Source: Gallionellaceae bacterium (GTDB lineage Bacteria > Pseudomonadota > Gammaproteobacteria > Burkholderiales > Gallionellaceae). Taken from it: 7,981 nucleotides of DNA. Position 1 is the first letter of the stretch. Each line of letters starts with the position of its first letter. Positions 7,300 through 7,981 of the stretch are shown here, in pieces. The notes beneath the pieces were generated by a model, which worked only from the letters and a program-made list of their open reading frames with translations, was not told the DNA's origin and ran no database searches. Both the position numbers and the translations under genes were made by a program. The DNA lies in the NCBI GenBank assembly GCA_030646595.1, contig JAUSKS010000232.1, forward strand, positions 1 through 7,981, written 5' to 3'.

Positions 7300-7939
7300 T
7301 TTTCACCCCATAACGATCACGGTAAGACTGCACCGCTTGCAGATTCTGCACCATTCCGGCCTGTTCTTGCAAATATGCAAGCAGATCATCCAGGGTGGCG
7401 ATAGGTACCACTGGAATACCATAGCTGCGTTGCACTTCCTGCACTGCGGAAAGTTTGCCCTGCCCTTGTTCCATGCGATCCAAGGCAATGACTACACCGC
7501 ACGGCACCGCACCTGCGGCACGGATCAAGGCAATGGATGCGCTGACTGAAGTACCTGCGGAAATCACATCATCAATAATCAGTATCCGTCCTTGCAGCTT
7601 GGCCCCCACGGTATTGCCACCTTCGCCATGATCCTTGGCTTCCTTGCGATCAAAGCAATAAGGTATGTTGTGTCCCTGACCCGCTAAAGCAATGGCAGTA
7701 CCCGCAACCAGTGGTATACCTTTGTAAGCTGGCCCATACAGCATATCGAAGGGGATATTTGAGGCCAGGATAGCCTGTGCATAAAACTGGGTAAGCTGCT
7801 GCAATGAGGCACCGTCATTGAATAATCCGGTATTGAAAAAATACGGTGACAAGCGCCCGGCCTTGGTCTGAAATTCACCGAAGCGCAAGGCCTCATGTGC
7901 CAGAGCGAAGCGGATAAAATCCTGGCGGAAAGTAGGCAT
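7292..7939 (-). CDS. pyrE: Orotate phosphoribosyltransferase
   Basis: Makes orotidine 5'-monophosphate from orotate and PRPP in de novo pyrimidine synthesis. From the ATG at 7939 the product has 215 residues, the family's normal size. Seen: the N-terminal FRQDFIRFAL and LRFGEF region, KAGRLSPYFFNTGLFNDG (residues 26-43), GPAYKGIPLV (69-78), the flexible catalytic loop FDRKEAKDHGEGG (96-108) and the PRPP-binding loop ILIIDDVISAGTS (119-131). An in-frame TTG at 7951 would add four residues, but homologous N-termini and the short distance to the predicted promoter favour 7939. No clear ribosome binding site precedes it. The DUF4124 gene follows with an 8-bp overlap. The upstream leader is too short for the attenuator arrangement known from E. 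coli pyrE. Confidence 0.97.
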   Translation of the reverse strand: MPTFRQDFIRFALAHEALRFGEFQTKAGRLSPYFFNTGLFNDGASLQQLTQFYAQAILASNIPFDMLYGPAYKGIPLVAGTAIALAGQGHNIPYCFDRKEAKDHGEGGNTVGAKLQGRILIIDDVISAGTSVSASIALIRAAGAVPCGVVIALDRMEQGQGKLSAVQEVQRSYGIPVVPIATLDDLLAYLQEQAGMVQNLQAVQSYRDRYGVKND

Positions 7940-7968
7940 GGAATAGGGCAAGTAATTAAACAGGCTCC

Positions 7969-7974
7969 ATTATA
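7969..7974 (-). promoter_or_regulatory. Probable -10 box of pyrE
   Basis: The minus strand reads TATAAT here, a full sigma-70 -10 consensus, inside the 12-bp palindrome CCATTATAATGG (7967-7978). Transcription would start near 7962, about 22 nt before the pyrE ATG. Any -35 box lies beyond the window edge. Because the box is palindromic, the plus strand also reads TATAAT (7971-7976), so divergent transcription is possible but unsupported. Confidence 0.6.
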
Positions 7975-7981
7975 ATGGCTG

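Noticed and set aside
7951..7951. TTG start for pyrE, four residues upstream
   Set aside because: The predicted transcription start would leave only about 11 nt of leader, there is no ribosome binding site, and family N-termini fit the ATG at 7939.

Overview
The window looks like chromosomal DNA from an autotrophic proteobacterium, most probably a betaproteobacterium of the Nitrosomonadales/Gallionellaceae type. That placement is inferred from the red-type (form IC-like) RuBisCO with its CbbX activase and from the general character of the housekeeping proteins; no rRNA or other decisive marker is present. Base composition is moderate and fairly even, and no transposase, integrase, phage gene, tRNA or CRISPR array was seen.

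Layout. (1) Positions 1-991 hold the 3' part of cbbL (RuBisCO large subunit), followed by cbbS (1020-1454). (2) The 195-bp gap 1455-1649 holds a GC-rich, inverted REP-like repeat (1464-1565) and then a strong intrinsic terminator (1580-1614). (3) cbbX (1650-2603), a flavin split-barrel (PPOX-family) protein (2613-3164) and a small acidic protein of unknown function (3184-3501) are closely spaced and probably form one transcript. (4) The gap 3502-3641 holds a short hairpin repeat and a possible promoter. (5) fbp, purE, purC and a beta-carbonic anhydrase gene (3642-6668) follow; fbp/purE and purC/carbonic anhydrase share ATGA stop-start overlaps, and purE/purC lie 8 nt apart. (6) On the minus strand, converging on this cluster, are pyrE (start 7939) and a DUF4124 envelope protein gene that overlap by 8 bp; the last 23 bp of the DUF4124 gene overlap the carbonic anhydrase gene tail to tail.

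How the genes fit together. CbbLS fixes CO2, CbbX reactivates inhibited red-type RuBisCO, and FBPase provides the fructose-1,6-bisphosphate dephosphorylation step of the Calvin-Benson-Bassham cycle. The second cluster ties that step to two purine-biosynthesis enzymes around the carboxylation step (PurE, PurC) and to a carbonic anhydrase that interconverts CO2 and bicarbonate. pyrE adds a pyrimidine step next door. The window is therefore a compact carbon-fixation and nucleotide-synthesis neighbourhood. I see no clearly new defence or mobile system. The most interesting points are the overlapping fbp-purE-purC-carbonic anhydrase arrangement, the two uncharacterised genes downstream of cbbX, and the repeat-plus-terminator between cbbS and cbbX.
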